The notes under the pieces were generated by a model. That model was given only the letters and a program-made list of their open reading frames with translations. It had not been told where the DNA came from and did not search any database. A stretch of 64,000 nt of DNA from Actinomycetales bacterium (GTDB lineage Bacteria > Actinomycetota > Actinomycetes > Actinomycetales > Dermatophilaceae): the NCBI GenBank assembly GCA_016715285.1, contig JADKAO010000001.1, forward strand, positions 496,001-560,000, given 5' to 3'. Shown piece by piece: positions 1 to 8,426 of this stretch. How positions within the stretch are numbered: the first letter of the stretch is position 1; every line of letters begins with the position of its first letter. Position numbers and translations under genes: made by a program.

Positions 1-2364
1 GCCGACTCTCGTGCACCAACGTGGACACGGCAGCGGCAAGTCCAGCTGCGTCGACGGTGTTCCAGACGCCAGACCGCAGGCACTCGGCGGTGAGCAGATC
101 CTTCTCGGTGTAGAGGCGGCTCAACATCCGGCCGGCATCGGTGACGACCTGCCCGTGGTCGGCGAGGTAGCCCAACTCGTCCAAGAGCGAACACACCCGG
201 TCGAAGGTGCGCGCGACCGTGTTGGTGCGTGACTCCACCTGGGCGATCGCCCCGTCAACGTCCCGTCGGAGGCGCCACCAGGTGGCTCCCCACCTGGCGT
301 GCTCCTCGCGGTCCGGGCACTCGTGGCACGGGTGTGCGCGCAGTTCGCGGCGCACCGCCGTCACCTGCTGCTCCAGCTCAGAATCACGACCTCGGGTATG
401 CCGTCCGCCTGGCTCCCGCGCAGGCGGCTCGTGCGCGACGCGAATCCGGAGCGTGGCCGCCAAATCGCGACGAGACTTGGCTTGCCGCGGGTTGAAGTCT
501 CGCGGGAGTCGCACCGTGAGCACCGGGGCGAGTGCGGACGTCACATCGGCAGCCGCGAGCCGACGTACTTGTCGATCTTCAGTGAGCACCGACGGCGCCG
601 GTGGGTGGCCATATCCGCCGCGATCAGCGGTGATGACGACGGCATACCCAGCGTGTCGACCCCGCGGGATCCGCACCACGTCGCCGGGTCTCAGGCCAGC
701 GAGCGACTCTTCGATCGCTTGCCGCTCAGCCACCGAGCGGCGTTGGCTCGCGGACTTCTCCACTGAGCGCAGCTTCTCCCGGAGCGCGGCATACTCGGCG
801 AACTCCCCCAGGTGACACTCCATGCGGGCGGCATACTCGGTGAGTTTGGCCTCGTCGCGCCGGATCGAGCGCGCCAGCCCGACCACACCACGGTCTGCCT
901 GGAACTGCGCGAACGAGAGCTCGAGGAGTTCACGGGCCTCGTCGCGGCCCACATGCCCGACGAGGTTGACCGCCATCGTGCTAGTGGGCCGGAAACTCGA
1001 CCGCAAGGGGAACGTGCGGGTCGATGCGAGACCGCCGACCGCGTCGGGATCCACCCCAGGGTGCCAGACGACGACCGCGTGACCTTCGACGTCGATGCCT
1101 CGGCGCCCCGCGCGGCCGGTGAGTTGGGTGTATTCGGCGGGGTGAGCTCGGCGTGGGTGTCGCCGTTGAACTTCACGAGGCGCTCCAGCACGACCGTGCG
1201 CGCGGGCATGTTGATCCCCAGCGCGAGAGTCTCGGTCGCAAAGACCGCCTGGACCAGGCCGGCAGTGAAGAGCTCCTCCACGATCTCCCGGAAGGTCGGC
1301 AACATGCCAGCGTGGTGAGCGGCGAAGCCGCGGCTCAGTCCGTCCACGAAATCCCAGTAGCCCAAGACCGCGAGGTCTTCCTCTGGCAGTCCGGCGACGC
1401 GCTCCTCGACGACCCGGCGAATGCGGCGGGCTTCCTCATCCGACACCAGCCGCACGTCGCGCGCGATCAGCTGACCCACCGCAGCATCGCAGCCGGCGCG
1501 ACTGAAGATGAAAGTGATCGCCGGCAGCAGCCCAGCGCGGTCCAGGGCGATGATCGTCTGCGCGCGCGACGTGGTGGGGCGGCCCCCACGGGGGCGGCTG
1601 TCGGCGTCCTGTCGGGCCCGGTCACGTGGGTGCCGGCGATCACCACCGGTGTATGCCGTCCGCCTCTGATAGGTCTCAATCCGTTGCGTCACAGCCGGAT
1701 TGACCCGCGTCGACGCGCTGTCTCGGACAAAGAGGTCCATCAGGTCAGTGCCGACGAGGAGGTGCTGAAACAGCGGGACTGGCCGCTCCTCGGAGACGAC
1801 AATGTCGACGTCACCGCGGACTTGACGTAGCCACTCGCCGAACTCTTCGGCATTGGAGACGGTCGCCGAGAGCGACACGACGATGACGTCCTCGGGCAGA
1901 TGGATGATGACTTCTTCCCATACCGCGCCGCGCGTGCGGTCAGCGAGGTAGTGGACTTCATCCATGACGACGTAACCCAGGTCGGCCAAGGTGGGCGATT
2001 CGGCATACATCATGTTGCGGAGCACCTCGGTCGTCATGACGACAATCGGCGCCTCGCCATTGATTGACGAGTCTCCCGTGAGGAGCCCCACCCGGCTCGC
2101 ACCATGGACCCGCACGAGGTCGGCGTACTTCTGGTTCGACAGAGCTTTAATCGGCGTGGTGTAGAACGCTTTTCGCCCCGTCGCGAGCGCGAGATAGACG
2201 GCGAACTCCCCCACGAGGGTCTTGCCGGCACCCGTCGGTGCAGCGACAAGCACACCCCGGCCTTGCGCAAGCGATTCACACGCCTCGCGCTGGAAGTCAT
2301 CGAGCTCAAAATCGAGCCCACTGGAGAACTGCGCGAGGTGTCCGGGCTGGTCAGGCGCGATCAT
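1..2364 (-). CDS. helY: Ski2-like DEAD/DEAH-box helicase HelY, 3' end outside window, one apparent frameshift
   Basis: Superfamily 2 RNA/DNA helicase of the Ski2/Mtr4 type. From the ATG at 2364 the protein shows Walker A APTGAGKT (about residues 42-49), the DEVH Walker B motif, the SAT motif and the C-terminal helicase domain. After THAELTP the frame is lost. The family motif VI GRAGRRGID continues one frame over, and the DSHCT-type C-terminus (...LLDELGYLADHG...) stays open to position 1. The break lies at the GGGG run 1139-1142 (CCCC on the coding strand), and one added base restores the gene, so I read it as a sequencing indel. The ATG overlaps the stop of the upstream lipid kinase by four bases (ATGA). 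In mycobacteria helY also lies just downstream of tatC. Confidence 0.9.
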
Positions 2365-3263
2365 GGTTGCAGGATCGTGAGGGCACCAGGCACGACGTGC
2401 ACAGTCATCGGCAGCGGCAGGCACTCCTCGCCGTCGGCCTGAGAGTAGATGCCGGGCGACTCGAGGCGAACCTCGCGCCCACGCAAGAGCTGAACTCGCG
2501 GGTGACTGAGGTGTTTGCCGAGGAACACTTTGGGGAAGACTCGCAAGAAGGCACCGCGCGAGATCTGGTGGACGATGAGGACGTCGAGGAGCCCGTCGTC
2601 GACCTTCGCATCGGGACACACCCGCATGCCGCCGCCGAAGTCTGGCCCATTGCCGACGGCAACGAGCATGGCTCTCGTCTCAATGCGCTGGCCGTCGACC
2701 GTGACGGCATACTCCAAGCCGGTGAAGGTGCGCAGCTCCAAGGCGACTGCCGCGAGATAGCGGGGGGTGCCATGCAAGCGCGTGAGGGTCTTGCCGCGGT
2801 CGTTGACCTTGGTGTCAAAGCCGGCCCCGAGCACGCCGATGAACCATTGGCTGCCGTCCTCAGTGACAGCACGGCCCAGGTCGATGCGGCGAATCGGTGC
2901 CGAGGCGAGGAAGTCCGCCACCCGGAGGCTGTCGCGGCCCGGGATACCCAGGTGGCGCGCGTTGTCGTTGCCGGTCCCCGTGCCCACGATGCCGAGCGTG
3001 ACGGACGTCTGCGCACAGAGAGCGGCCGCGTGGTGAACAGTGCCGTCCCCGCCGAACACCCCCAGGACATCGATCTCCTCGGCCGCGATCGCGGCGGCGA
3101 CGCGGACGCGCGCCGTCGCCAAATCGGGGTCAGACAGGTCCACCACCGTGTGCCCGCGGCCCGCGAGGATGGCCGTGACTTCTCTGGCGAGCCCGGCGGC
3201 CCGAGAACGGCCAGCATTGGGGTTGGCGAGCAAGCCAATGCGGCGAGGAGAGGTCGCGGCCAT
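2361..3263 (-). CDS. Diacylglycerol/lipid kinase family protein (YegS/BmrU type)
   Basis: Predicted cytoplasmic lipid kinase of the DAGK catalytic-domain family, about 300 residues, the usual length. The N-terminus LLANPNAGRSRA and the nucleotide-binding GVFGGDGTVHHA motif (about residues 68-80), followed by GIVGTGTGNDNAR, are diagnostic. The C-terminal half has the beta-rich fold with GFDTKVND and DDGLLDVLIV. The start could be the ATG at 3263 or the adjacent GTG at 3266; neither has a strong ribosome site. It sits between tatC and helY on the same strand, 12 bp after tatC, and its stop overlaps the helY start. The actual substrate (diacylglycerol, sphingosine or another lipid) cannot be told from the sequence. 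Confidence 0.9.
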   Translation of the reverse strand: MAATSPRRIGLLANPNAGRSRAAGLAREVTAILAGRGHTVVDLSDPDLATARVRVAAAIAAEEIDVLGVFGGDGTVHHAAALCAQTSVTLGIVGTGTGNDNARHLGIPGRDSLRVADFLASAPIRRIDLGRAVTEDGSQWFIGVLGAGFDTKVNDRGKTLTRLHGTPRYLAAVALELRTFTGLEYAVTVDGQRIETRAMLVAVGNGPDFGGGMRVCPDAKVDDGLLDVLIVHQISRGAFLRVFPKVFLGKHLSHPRVQLLRGREVRLESPGIYSQADGEECLPLPMTVHVVPGALTILQP

Positions 3264-3275
3264 CACGATCGGAGG

Positions 3276-4094
3276 CTACAGGGCAGACGCTTGATCGTCC
3301 GGGACGCTCAACCAGCCAAGACTCGCGTCCCGCTTGGCGCGGCGACGGTCAATGAGCCACGCGATCCCCACCGCGAGGAAATACAGCGCGACCATCGGCA
3401 GCGCCATGAGGATCATCATCCACGGGTCGGGGGTCGGCGTCATGATCGCGGTGAACAGGAAGCAGAGGAAGACCGCAACGCGCCAACCCTTGATCATGAC
3501 CCGTGAGGGCAGCACGCCCACCGCGTTCATGCCGACGAGGAAAACCGGCAGGAGGAAGGCCGCCCCGAAGGCGAGGATGAGCTTGACGACGAACGAGAGA
3601 TAGTCGGACGTGGCGAGAATGTTCGACGCAGAGTCAGGCGCAAAACTCAGGAGGGTCTCCACGGCCCTGGGCAGCACGGCATACGCGAGGTAACACCCCA
3701 AGATGAACAGCGGCACGGCAGCGCCCACAAACGCCATGGACAGCCGCTTTTCCTTCTTCGTGAGCCCCGGCACGATGAATGCCCAAATCTGGTAGAGCCA
3801 CACGGGTGAACTCACGAGCAGGCCGACAAACAAGCTCACCGTGATGAAGACCGAGAACGGGTCGGTGACCAGGGCGAAGTTCACCGAGGCGATGGCGCCA
3901 CCACGCTTGCTCGCGGCGAGAGCGCGAATCGGATGGGTCAGTTGGTCGTAGATCGCTTGGTACCGCATCGCCCCGACCACGGCGCCAACGATGATCGCCA
4001 GGACCGAGATCACCGTGCGACGGCGGAGCTCACGCAAGTGCGCCCCGAGGGTCATCCGACCTTCGGGGTCACGGTTGCGGCGGAAGCGAGCCAT
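3276..4094 (-). CDS. tatC: Sec-independent protein translocase subunit TatC
   Basis: Integral membrane receptor of the twin-arginine translocase, which exports folded proteins. The 272-residue product begins MARFRRNRDPEGRMTLGAHL, with the conserved cytoplasmic HLRELR segment (residues 19-24) before the first membrane helix. The family segment FSVFITVSLFVGLLVSSPVWLYQIWAF is cited here only by its ends: it starts near residue 80 and its conserved proline lies in the following loop. About six hydrophobic helices are present, as expected. The hydrophilic C-terminus (DRRRAKRDAS) is actinobacterial in style. The gene follows tatA with a gap of about 50 bp and is cotranscribed with the pafBC-tatA operon. 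Confidence 0.97.
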   Translation of the reverse strand: MARFRRNRDPEGRMTLGAHLRELRRRTVISVLAIIVGAVVGAMRYQAIYDQLTHPIRALAASKRGGAIASVNFALVTDPFSVFITVSLFVGLLVSSPVWLYQIWAFIVPGLTKKEKRLSMAFVGAAVPLFILGCYLAYAVLPRAVETLLSFAPDSASNILATSDYLSFVVKLILAFGAAFLLPVFLVGMNAVGVLPSRVMIKGWRVAVFLCFLFTAIMTPTPDPWMMILMALPMVALYFLAVGIAWLIDRRRAKRDASLGWLSVPDDQASAL

Positions 4095-4144
4095 AACGTC
4101 AGTGGAGGCAGCGCGGCGGTATCGGCCGCGTGAGCCAACTCAGC

Positions 4145-4402
4145 TCAGAGCGGGCGCCCGTCGGACGAAGGGGACGTCGTTTCGGTGCGCGGTGGGACAA
4201 CATCTCCGGGAACCGTGTCGGAGGCGGCCGGGCTCGGCTTGGGGTGGGTGCCGTCGGTCTTCATCTCGTTGACTTCGGACTTGAAGATGCGCATCGAGCG
4301 GCCGACGCTGCGGGCCATGTCGGGCAGCTTCTTCCACCCGAACAGCAGCACAAGCAGCAAGAGCACGACGATGAGATGGCTGGGCTCGCGGAAGAGGTTC
4401 AT
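4145..4402 (-). CDS. tatA: Sec-independent protein translocase subunit TatA
   Basis: Small pore-forming subunit of the Tat system, 85 residues. From the ATG at 4402 it has a short N-terminus (MNLFREPSH), one membrane helix (about residues 8-20), the hinge FGWKKLPDMARS and an amphipathic helix, then a polar proline/serine-rich tail. This is the TatA/B layout; the short tail and FGxKKLP hinge favour TatA. A longer upstream extension is open but lies inside the preceding gene. The start overlaps the stop of the preceding gene as ATGA, implying translational coupling. No TatB is seen here. Confidence 0.95.
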   Translation of the reverse strand: MNLFREPSHLIVVLLLLVLLFGWKKLPDMARSVGRSMRIFKSEVNEMKTDGTHPKPSPAASDTVPGDVVPPRTETTSPSSDGRPL

Positions 4403-4767
4403 CGGGCGTCGGCCTTTCGCTTGGACTGATTGGTCTCGAAGTCTACGTCGCGCGCCCAAGCAGGGCGGCGTTGCCTGCGCCTGTGCTCCCGGAAGCGCGC
4501 GTATGCCGTGCGCGCGGCCTCCCGCTCGGCCCGCACCTCAGCGATCGGCCGCCCAGCAGCAGGGGTATGCCGTGGAGCCGACTCTGCGCGCCGCGTGGTC
4601 TCCGCGTCGATCGCTATCTCGGTCGCCCACGCCAACACCTCAAGCTCGCCGACGACGTTGCCGAGTCGAGTGGTGCTCCCCCACGCCGCGCGAGCCCGCC
4701 GCCAGAGCCACCAGGCCGACCCCGCCAAGAGAACGATCCAGATGACGACCCACACGAGGAGCCTCAC
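4399..4767 (-). CDS. Small single-pass membrane protein of unknown function in the paf-tat operon
   Basis: The GTG start at 4767 is chosen because it overlaps the pafC stop as GTGA. The 122-residue product has an N-terminal membrane helix (about residues 3-20, rich in Val, Leu, Ile, Trp) followed by a basic, probably helical cytoplasmic part with many Arg, Glu and Ala, ending NQSKRKADAR. I do not recognise a family. Its stop overlaps the tatA start (ATGA), so it is embedded by four-base overlaps between pafC and tatA and must be expressed with them. The topology (short N-terminal anchor plus charged tail) loosely recalls TatA/TatB, but there is no FG hinge, so no Tat role is claimed. Confidence 0.75.
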   Translation of the reverse strand: MRLLVWVVIWIVLLAGSAWWLWRRARAAWGSTTRLGNVVGELEVLAWATEIAIDAETTRRAESAPRHTPAAGRPIAEVRAEREAARTAYARFREHRRRQRRPAWARDVDFETNQSKRKADAR

Positions 4768-5771
4768 GGACGTGCCTCTCCAGCAGGAGGTACGGAGGGC
4801 GCTGGCACGGCATACGCGCGCAGTGCAGTGTCGGCTTCCGCGGCGATAGCTGCGCCGAGCGAGGGCGGCGAGACGACGCAGAGTTCGCCCCCGAGCCGCC
4901 ACGCAAGGCGCTTGACCCAGCCGAGGTCCGCGGCGCGCACGGTGATCGTGCGGCTGCCGTCGGGATGATCGACGACGCTCTCGGCCGGATAGTACTCAGC
5001 AACCCATCTCGCGCCAGGGGTGACCGTCATGACAACAGCCTGGTGGTCGGACGAGGAGACGAAAGCGCTGGTGCGTGGGTCCTGGGCAAGGGCCGCCGCG
5101 GGTGGCGTGCCGTCGAGGTCGAGCACTGCGATCGATTCGATCCGGTCGACGCGGAAGAGCCGCACCGCCTCCGCGCGGTGGCACCACCCTTCGAGGTACC
5201 AATGGGCATCCAAGGTGACCAGACGGATGGGGTCGACATCGCGATCAGTGACTTCGTCGCGAGCGGACAGATACCGAAGATGGATTCGGCGTCGGTCTTT
5301 GATGGCGTGCTCGACTGTGGACAGCACCCCGCTCTCAGGTCCTTGCGGGAGCGCAACGGTGACCCTGCTCGCCACGCCGCCCGCGACACCGGTGGCGGTC
5401 TCGAGCTTGGCCAGAGCGGAGTTGACCGCGTCCTGGTGGGCGCCGCTGGCGCCGGGAGCGAGCGCCCGCAGACCGACCATGAGTGTCAACGCCTCGTCAA
5501 TCGTGAACCGCAAAGGCCGCGAGATCGCGTCCGCGTTGCCGAGGAAGATGCGCCCGTCCTCCCAATCGGCCTCGATGAGGTCATCGGGGAGGTGACCTGG
5601 CGTGCCACAGACGAACAGCAGCGACAGATCCGCGTCGAGTTGCTCGTGCGTGATGCCGAATTGCGCTGCGGCCGTGTCGATGTCGACTCCCTGGTGGGCA
5701 AGGAGCCAAGGCACCATCGTCAACAGGCGGGACAGTCGCGCGGTCGCGCTCTCTTGCGGTCGGGCGCTCAT
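4764..5771 (-). CDS. pafC: WYL-domain transcriptional regulator PafC
   Basis: C-terminal partner of the PafBC heterodimer, the mycobacterial activator of the LexA-independent DNA-damage response. The 335-residue product has an N-terminal winged-helix segment (residues 10-75, SATARLSRLLTMVPWLLAHQ) and a central WYL domain around HWYLEGWCHRAEAVRLFRVDRI (positions about 185-206), which in this family senses a nucleic-acid ligand. A C-terminal WCX-like region (about 230-320) follows. The ATG overlaps the pafB stop as ATGA and the stop overlaps the next gene as GTGA. Linkage to pafA and the proteasome genes follows the usual actinobacterial layout. Confidence 0.93.
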   Translation of the reverse strand: MSARPQESATARLSRLLTMVPWLLAHQGVDIDTAAAQFGITHEQLDADLSLLFVCGTPGHLPDDLIEADWEDGRIFLGNADAISRPLRFTIDEALTLMVGLRALAPGASGAHQDAVNSALAKLETATGVAGGVASRVTVALPQGPESGVLSTVEHAIKDRRRIHLRYLSARDEVTDRDVDPIRLVTLDAHWYLEGWCHRAEAVRLFRVDRIESIAVLDLDGTPPAAALAQDPRTSAFVSSSDHQAVVMTVTPGARWVAEYYPAESVVDHPDGSRTITVRAADLGWVKRLAWRLGGELCVVSPPSLGAAIAAEADTALRAYAVPAPSVPPAGEARP

Positions 5772-6784
5772 GGCGCCTCCTCGCGTGCGTTGCTTAGGGC
5801 CCCACTGGTATGCCGGTCGCGCGCCGCGGTGAGGAGCGTGATCACGGCGGTCTTGACCGCGTCGGGTGCTTCCACGACGACGTCCACTCCGTAGCTCGCG
5901 ACCTCAGCCGCCAGGTCCTGCTCGTCTCGATAGTCGACGTCGAGCAGCGACCACTCGTCATCGACCTCGCCAATCGTGCGCGCCCGACGCCGGAGCAAGT
6001 TGGCTGCTCCCCTGCGCACGCGGAGGATGGCCGGGGGTTGGTCAATGGGCACCGACTCGGTCTCTCTTACGAGGACCCGCGGCTCGTGATCGGCCGGCGG
6101 GTCGAAAGCTGCCGCTCGGCCGACTGCCGTGACCTTGTCAGCCACCCGACTGAGCCGGAAGACGCGCTCGGCTTGCCGGTCGAGATCCCATCCGGTGACG
6201 TACCACCGCCCCCGCCATTGGGTCATCCCCCATGGCTGGATGCGCCGCGTGGAGGTCGTGCCGTCGCTCTTACGGTAATCAAAGGTGATGGTCCGACGGG
6301 CGAGCATCGCGGCCTTGACTGGCTCGAAGACGGGCTCGGTCGTGCTGACGCGAGGCTGGGCACCGACGATCGATTGGTCGTCGAGTTCGACGCCGGAGGC
6401 AGCCAGTTTGGTCAGGGCCGCATTGGCGGAGGCCGCGAGGCTGGCGTGGCTCCAGATTTGTCCAGCGAGGGCGAGGGCGGTGACTTCGTCTGGGGCGAAC
6501 TCAATCTCCGGCAACGCGTACTCACGCCGGTCAATGCGATAACCCTGATCGTCATCAAACAGCGGGTCGACAACGTCAACCACCAGGGGGATGCCGAGTT
6601 CGCGGAGCTCGTCCTTGTCACGCTCAAACATCCGGTCGAACGCCTCGATCGACGCTGTCGCCTGATACTGCGGCACGGCCGCCCGAATGCGCGCCTTGGT
6701 CAACGGCATCCGCGTTGACAACAGCGCAATGACGAGGTTGAGCAGCCGCTCGGTCTTGGCGGCAACACTCGGCTGGACGGTCAC
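5768..6784 (-). CDS. pafB: WYL-domain transcriptional regulator PafB
   Basis: N-terminal partner of PafBC, 338 residues. The GTG at 6784 (VTVQPSVAAKTERLLNLVIA) is preferred over the longer open frame because homologues begin just before the KTERLLNLVIALL helix of the winged helix-turn-helix. The WYL core is at GRWYVTGWDLDRQAERVFRLSR (about residues 197-218), with a C-terminal WCX region to the end. The gene is translationally coupled to pafC (ATGA overlap). It lies downstream of an FKBP gene on the same strand, with only about 30 bp between them. Confidence 0.93.
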   Translation of the reverse strand: MTVQPSVAAKTERLLNLVIALLSTRMPLTKARIRAAVPQYQATASIEAFDRMFERDKDELRELGIPLVVDVVDPLFDDDQGYRIDRREYALPEIEFAPDEVTALALAGQIWSHASLAASANAALTKLAASGVELDDQSIVGAQPRVSTTEPVFEPVKAAMLARRTITFDYRKSDGTTSTRRIQPWGMTQWRGRWYVTGWDLDRQAERVFRLSRVADKVTAVGRAAAFDPPADHEPRVLVRETESVPIDQPPAILRVRRGAANLLRRRARTIGEVDDEWSLLDVDYRDEQDLAAEVASYGVDVVVEAPDAVKTAVITLLTAARDRHTSGALSNAREEAP

Positions 6785-6815
6785 GTAAGCGACGGTACCC
6801 CGCCCGAGTCTGGGA

Positions 6816-7202
6816 TTAGCGGACGTCGACCAGGTCGACGACAAAGATGAGTGTCTCCCCAGGCTTGATGACGCCGCCGGCGCCGCGCTGACCGTAGCCG
6901 AGGTGCGGCGGGATGGTGAGCTTGCGACGCCCACCGACCTTCATCCCGAGCAACCCTTGGTCCCAGCCACGGATGACCTGACCGATCCCGGCCCGGAAGC
7001 TCAGCGGCTCGCCACGGTTCCAGGAGGAGTCGAACTCCTCACCGGTGGAGAAGCACCAGCCGGCGTAGTGCGTTGACACGGTTTGACCGGCCGCCACTTC
7101 GGGACCGTCGCCTTCGATGAGGTCCTCAATGACGAGGTCAGCCGGTGGAGTGTCGCCGGGGAAGTCGAGTTCAGGCTTGTTGCGCGCAGGGTCGAGGGCC
7201 AT
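6816..7202 (-). CDS. FKBP-type peptidyl-prolyl cis-trans isomerase, cytoplasmic
   Basis: A 128-residue single FKBP domain with no signal peptide. It has the core signatures VSTHYAGWCFSTGEEFDSSW (residues 42-61), GQVIRGWDQGLLGMKVGG and PHLGYGQRGAGGVI, which include the aromatic pocket residues of this fold. It accelerates proline isomerisation in folding. It is the first of two adjacent FKBP genes on the minus strand, downstream of the lipoprotein copy and upstream of pafB. The neighbouring copy has a lipoprotein signal, so the pair likely serves inside and outside the cell respectively. Confidence 0.95.
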   Translation of the reverse strand: MALDPARNKPELDFPGDTPPADLVIEDLIEGDGPEVAAGQTVSTHYAGWCFSTGEEFDSSWNRGEPLSFRAGIGQVIRGWDQGLLGMKVGGRRKLTIPPHLGYGQRGAGGVIKPGETLIFVVDLVDVR

Positions 7203-7265
7203 GTGTGGACCTTCCGAGAGGGTGGGTCTGGGCTTACCGAGTGGGGGACAAATCAGCGTTGGACG

Positions 7266-8369
7266 TCAGGAGGCGGCGAGAATGTCGACGACGAACACCA
7301 GAGTGTCCGTGCCGGAGATCTTCGGCGGACTGCCCGCGGCACCATAACCGTCAGCTGGCGGGACGACCAACAAGACTCGGGATCCGACCTTCTTGCCGAT
7401 GAAGCCCTGGTCCCAGGCCTTGATGACCTGACCCCCGCCCGCGGCAAAGGTGAATGGCGACTTCCGCGGCCATGATGAGTCGAACACGCTGCCGTCCTTC
7501 CACAGCACGCCGGTGTAGTGGACCGTCACAGTCTGTCCCGACGCGATGGCGGGGCCATCGCCCTCGATCAAGAGCTGATTGACCAAGCTGCCGGGAGCAG
7601 CCGCTCCAGCCGGCACCGTAATCGTCGGGCCAGCGGTGTCATCAAACGTCACAGTAGGTAGACCGGCGACTGGAGCAACGGGTGTGCCCTGGGCCTTGGC
7701 CAGCGGTGCTGATACGCCGAGCACATCGATAATCCAGACGAGATTCTCGGTCCCTGAGACACCGAGTTCAGGACGGCCAGTTGGCCCGAAAGCCTCCGCA
7801 GGAGGAATGACGGCCAATAGCCGGCTGCCTGACTGTGCACCCTGAAGGGCTGTATAGAGGCCGGGAAGCAACTCTCCCTTTTGGAGGTCGATGGTTTGCA
7901 CGGCCCCATCGGTATACGTCGAATTCAAGAGCGTTGCGTCGGTGCCCTTGAAGATGCTGAAGTGCGCCTTGACGGTCATCCCTTCCCCAGCAGCGACGCC
8001 GGTGCCGGGGGTGACGACAGTGCGGCTCGTGGCTGCAACCGCGAGCGGCTTGGTGGCGAAGCTCACGCCGGGAACGGCGCCAGAGGGGCCTGAGACGGTC
8101 ACCGCGGCGAGGGACGCTAGATCGGTGGCGGACCCCAATGGGCCCGCTGGTGTCGCCGCGGCTGACGAGGCTCCCGCCGAGATCGACGACGTGCCGGTGG
8201 GACTGGGGTTCGTGGAGCCGGTCGTGCACCCGGCGACGGCAAGGAGGACGGCGATGCCCGGGAGGACAATCCGGTATGCCGTAGCGCGAGAGTTCGCGCC
8301 GCGGGTCGACGGCGGGGTGGGGCGGAGAGCGTGTGACAAGACAGAACCTCTCAGGCAGCGGCTGGTCAT
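7266..8369 (-). CDS. Lipoprotein with two FKBP-type isomerase domains
   Basis: A 367-residue predicted secreted lipoprotein. After a basic N-terminus there is a hydrophobic stretch and a lipobox LAVAGC, then a Ser/Thr/Gly linker typical of mature actinobacterial lipoproteins. The C-terminal domain (about residues 255-367) is a clear FKBP domain with VTVHYTGVLWKDGSVFDSSW and GQVIKAWDQGFIGKKVGS. The middle (about 115-225) looks like a degenerate FKBP domain: it keeps GELLPGLYTALQGAQSGSR and VIPPAEAFGPTG but lacks the VHYTG strand. The start at 8369 leaves a rather long n-region, so a later start is possible. It is probably an extracytoplasmic folding helper. Confidence 0.9.
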   Translation of the reverse strand: MTSRCLRGSVLSHALRPTPPSTRGANSRATAYRIVLPGIAVLLAVAGCTTGSTNPSPTGTSSISAGASSAAATPAGPLGSATDLASLAAVTVSGPSGAVPGVSFATKPLAVAATSRTVVTPGTGVAAGEGMTVKAHFSIFKGTDATLLNSTYTDGAVQTIDLQKGELLPGLYTALQGAQSGSRLLAVIPPAEAFGPTGRPELGVSGTENLVWIIDVLGVSAPLAKAQGTPVAPVAGLPTVTFDDTAGPTITVPAGAAAPGSLVNQLLIEGDGPAIASGQTVTVHYTGVLWKDGSVFDSSWPRKSPFTFAAGGGQVIKAWDQGFIGKKVGSRVLLVVPPADGYGAAGSPPKISGTDTLVFVVDILAAS

Positions 8370-8426
8370 GACCGACCACCAGTCGTGGTCGCATCACCGC
8401 CCGACACTCTAACCGGGCATCCTGAG

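Noticed and set aside
2001..2711. Motif copies as IS element or REP-type ends
   Set aside because: Only the 10-bp core is shared; flanks are unrelated and no transposase or stem-loop pairs occur.
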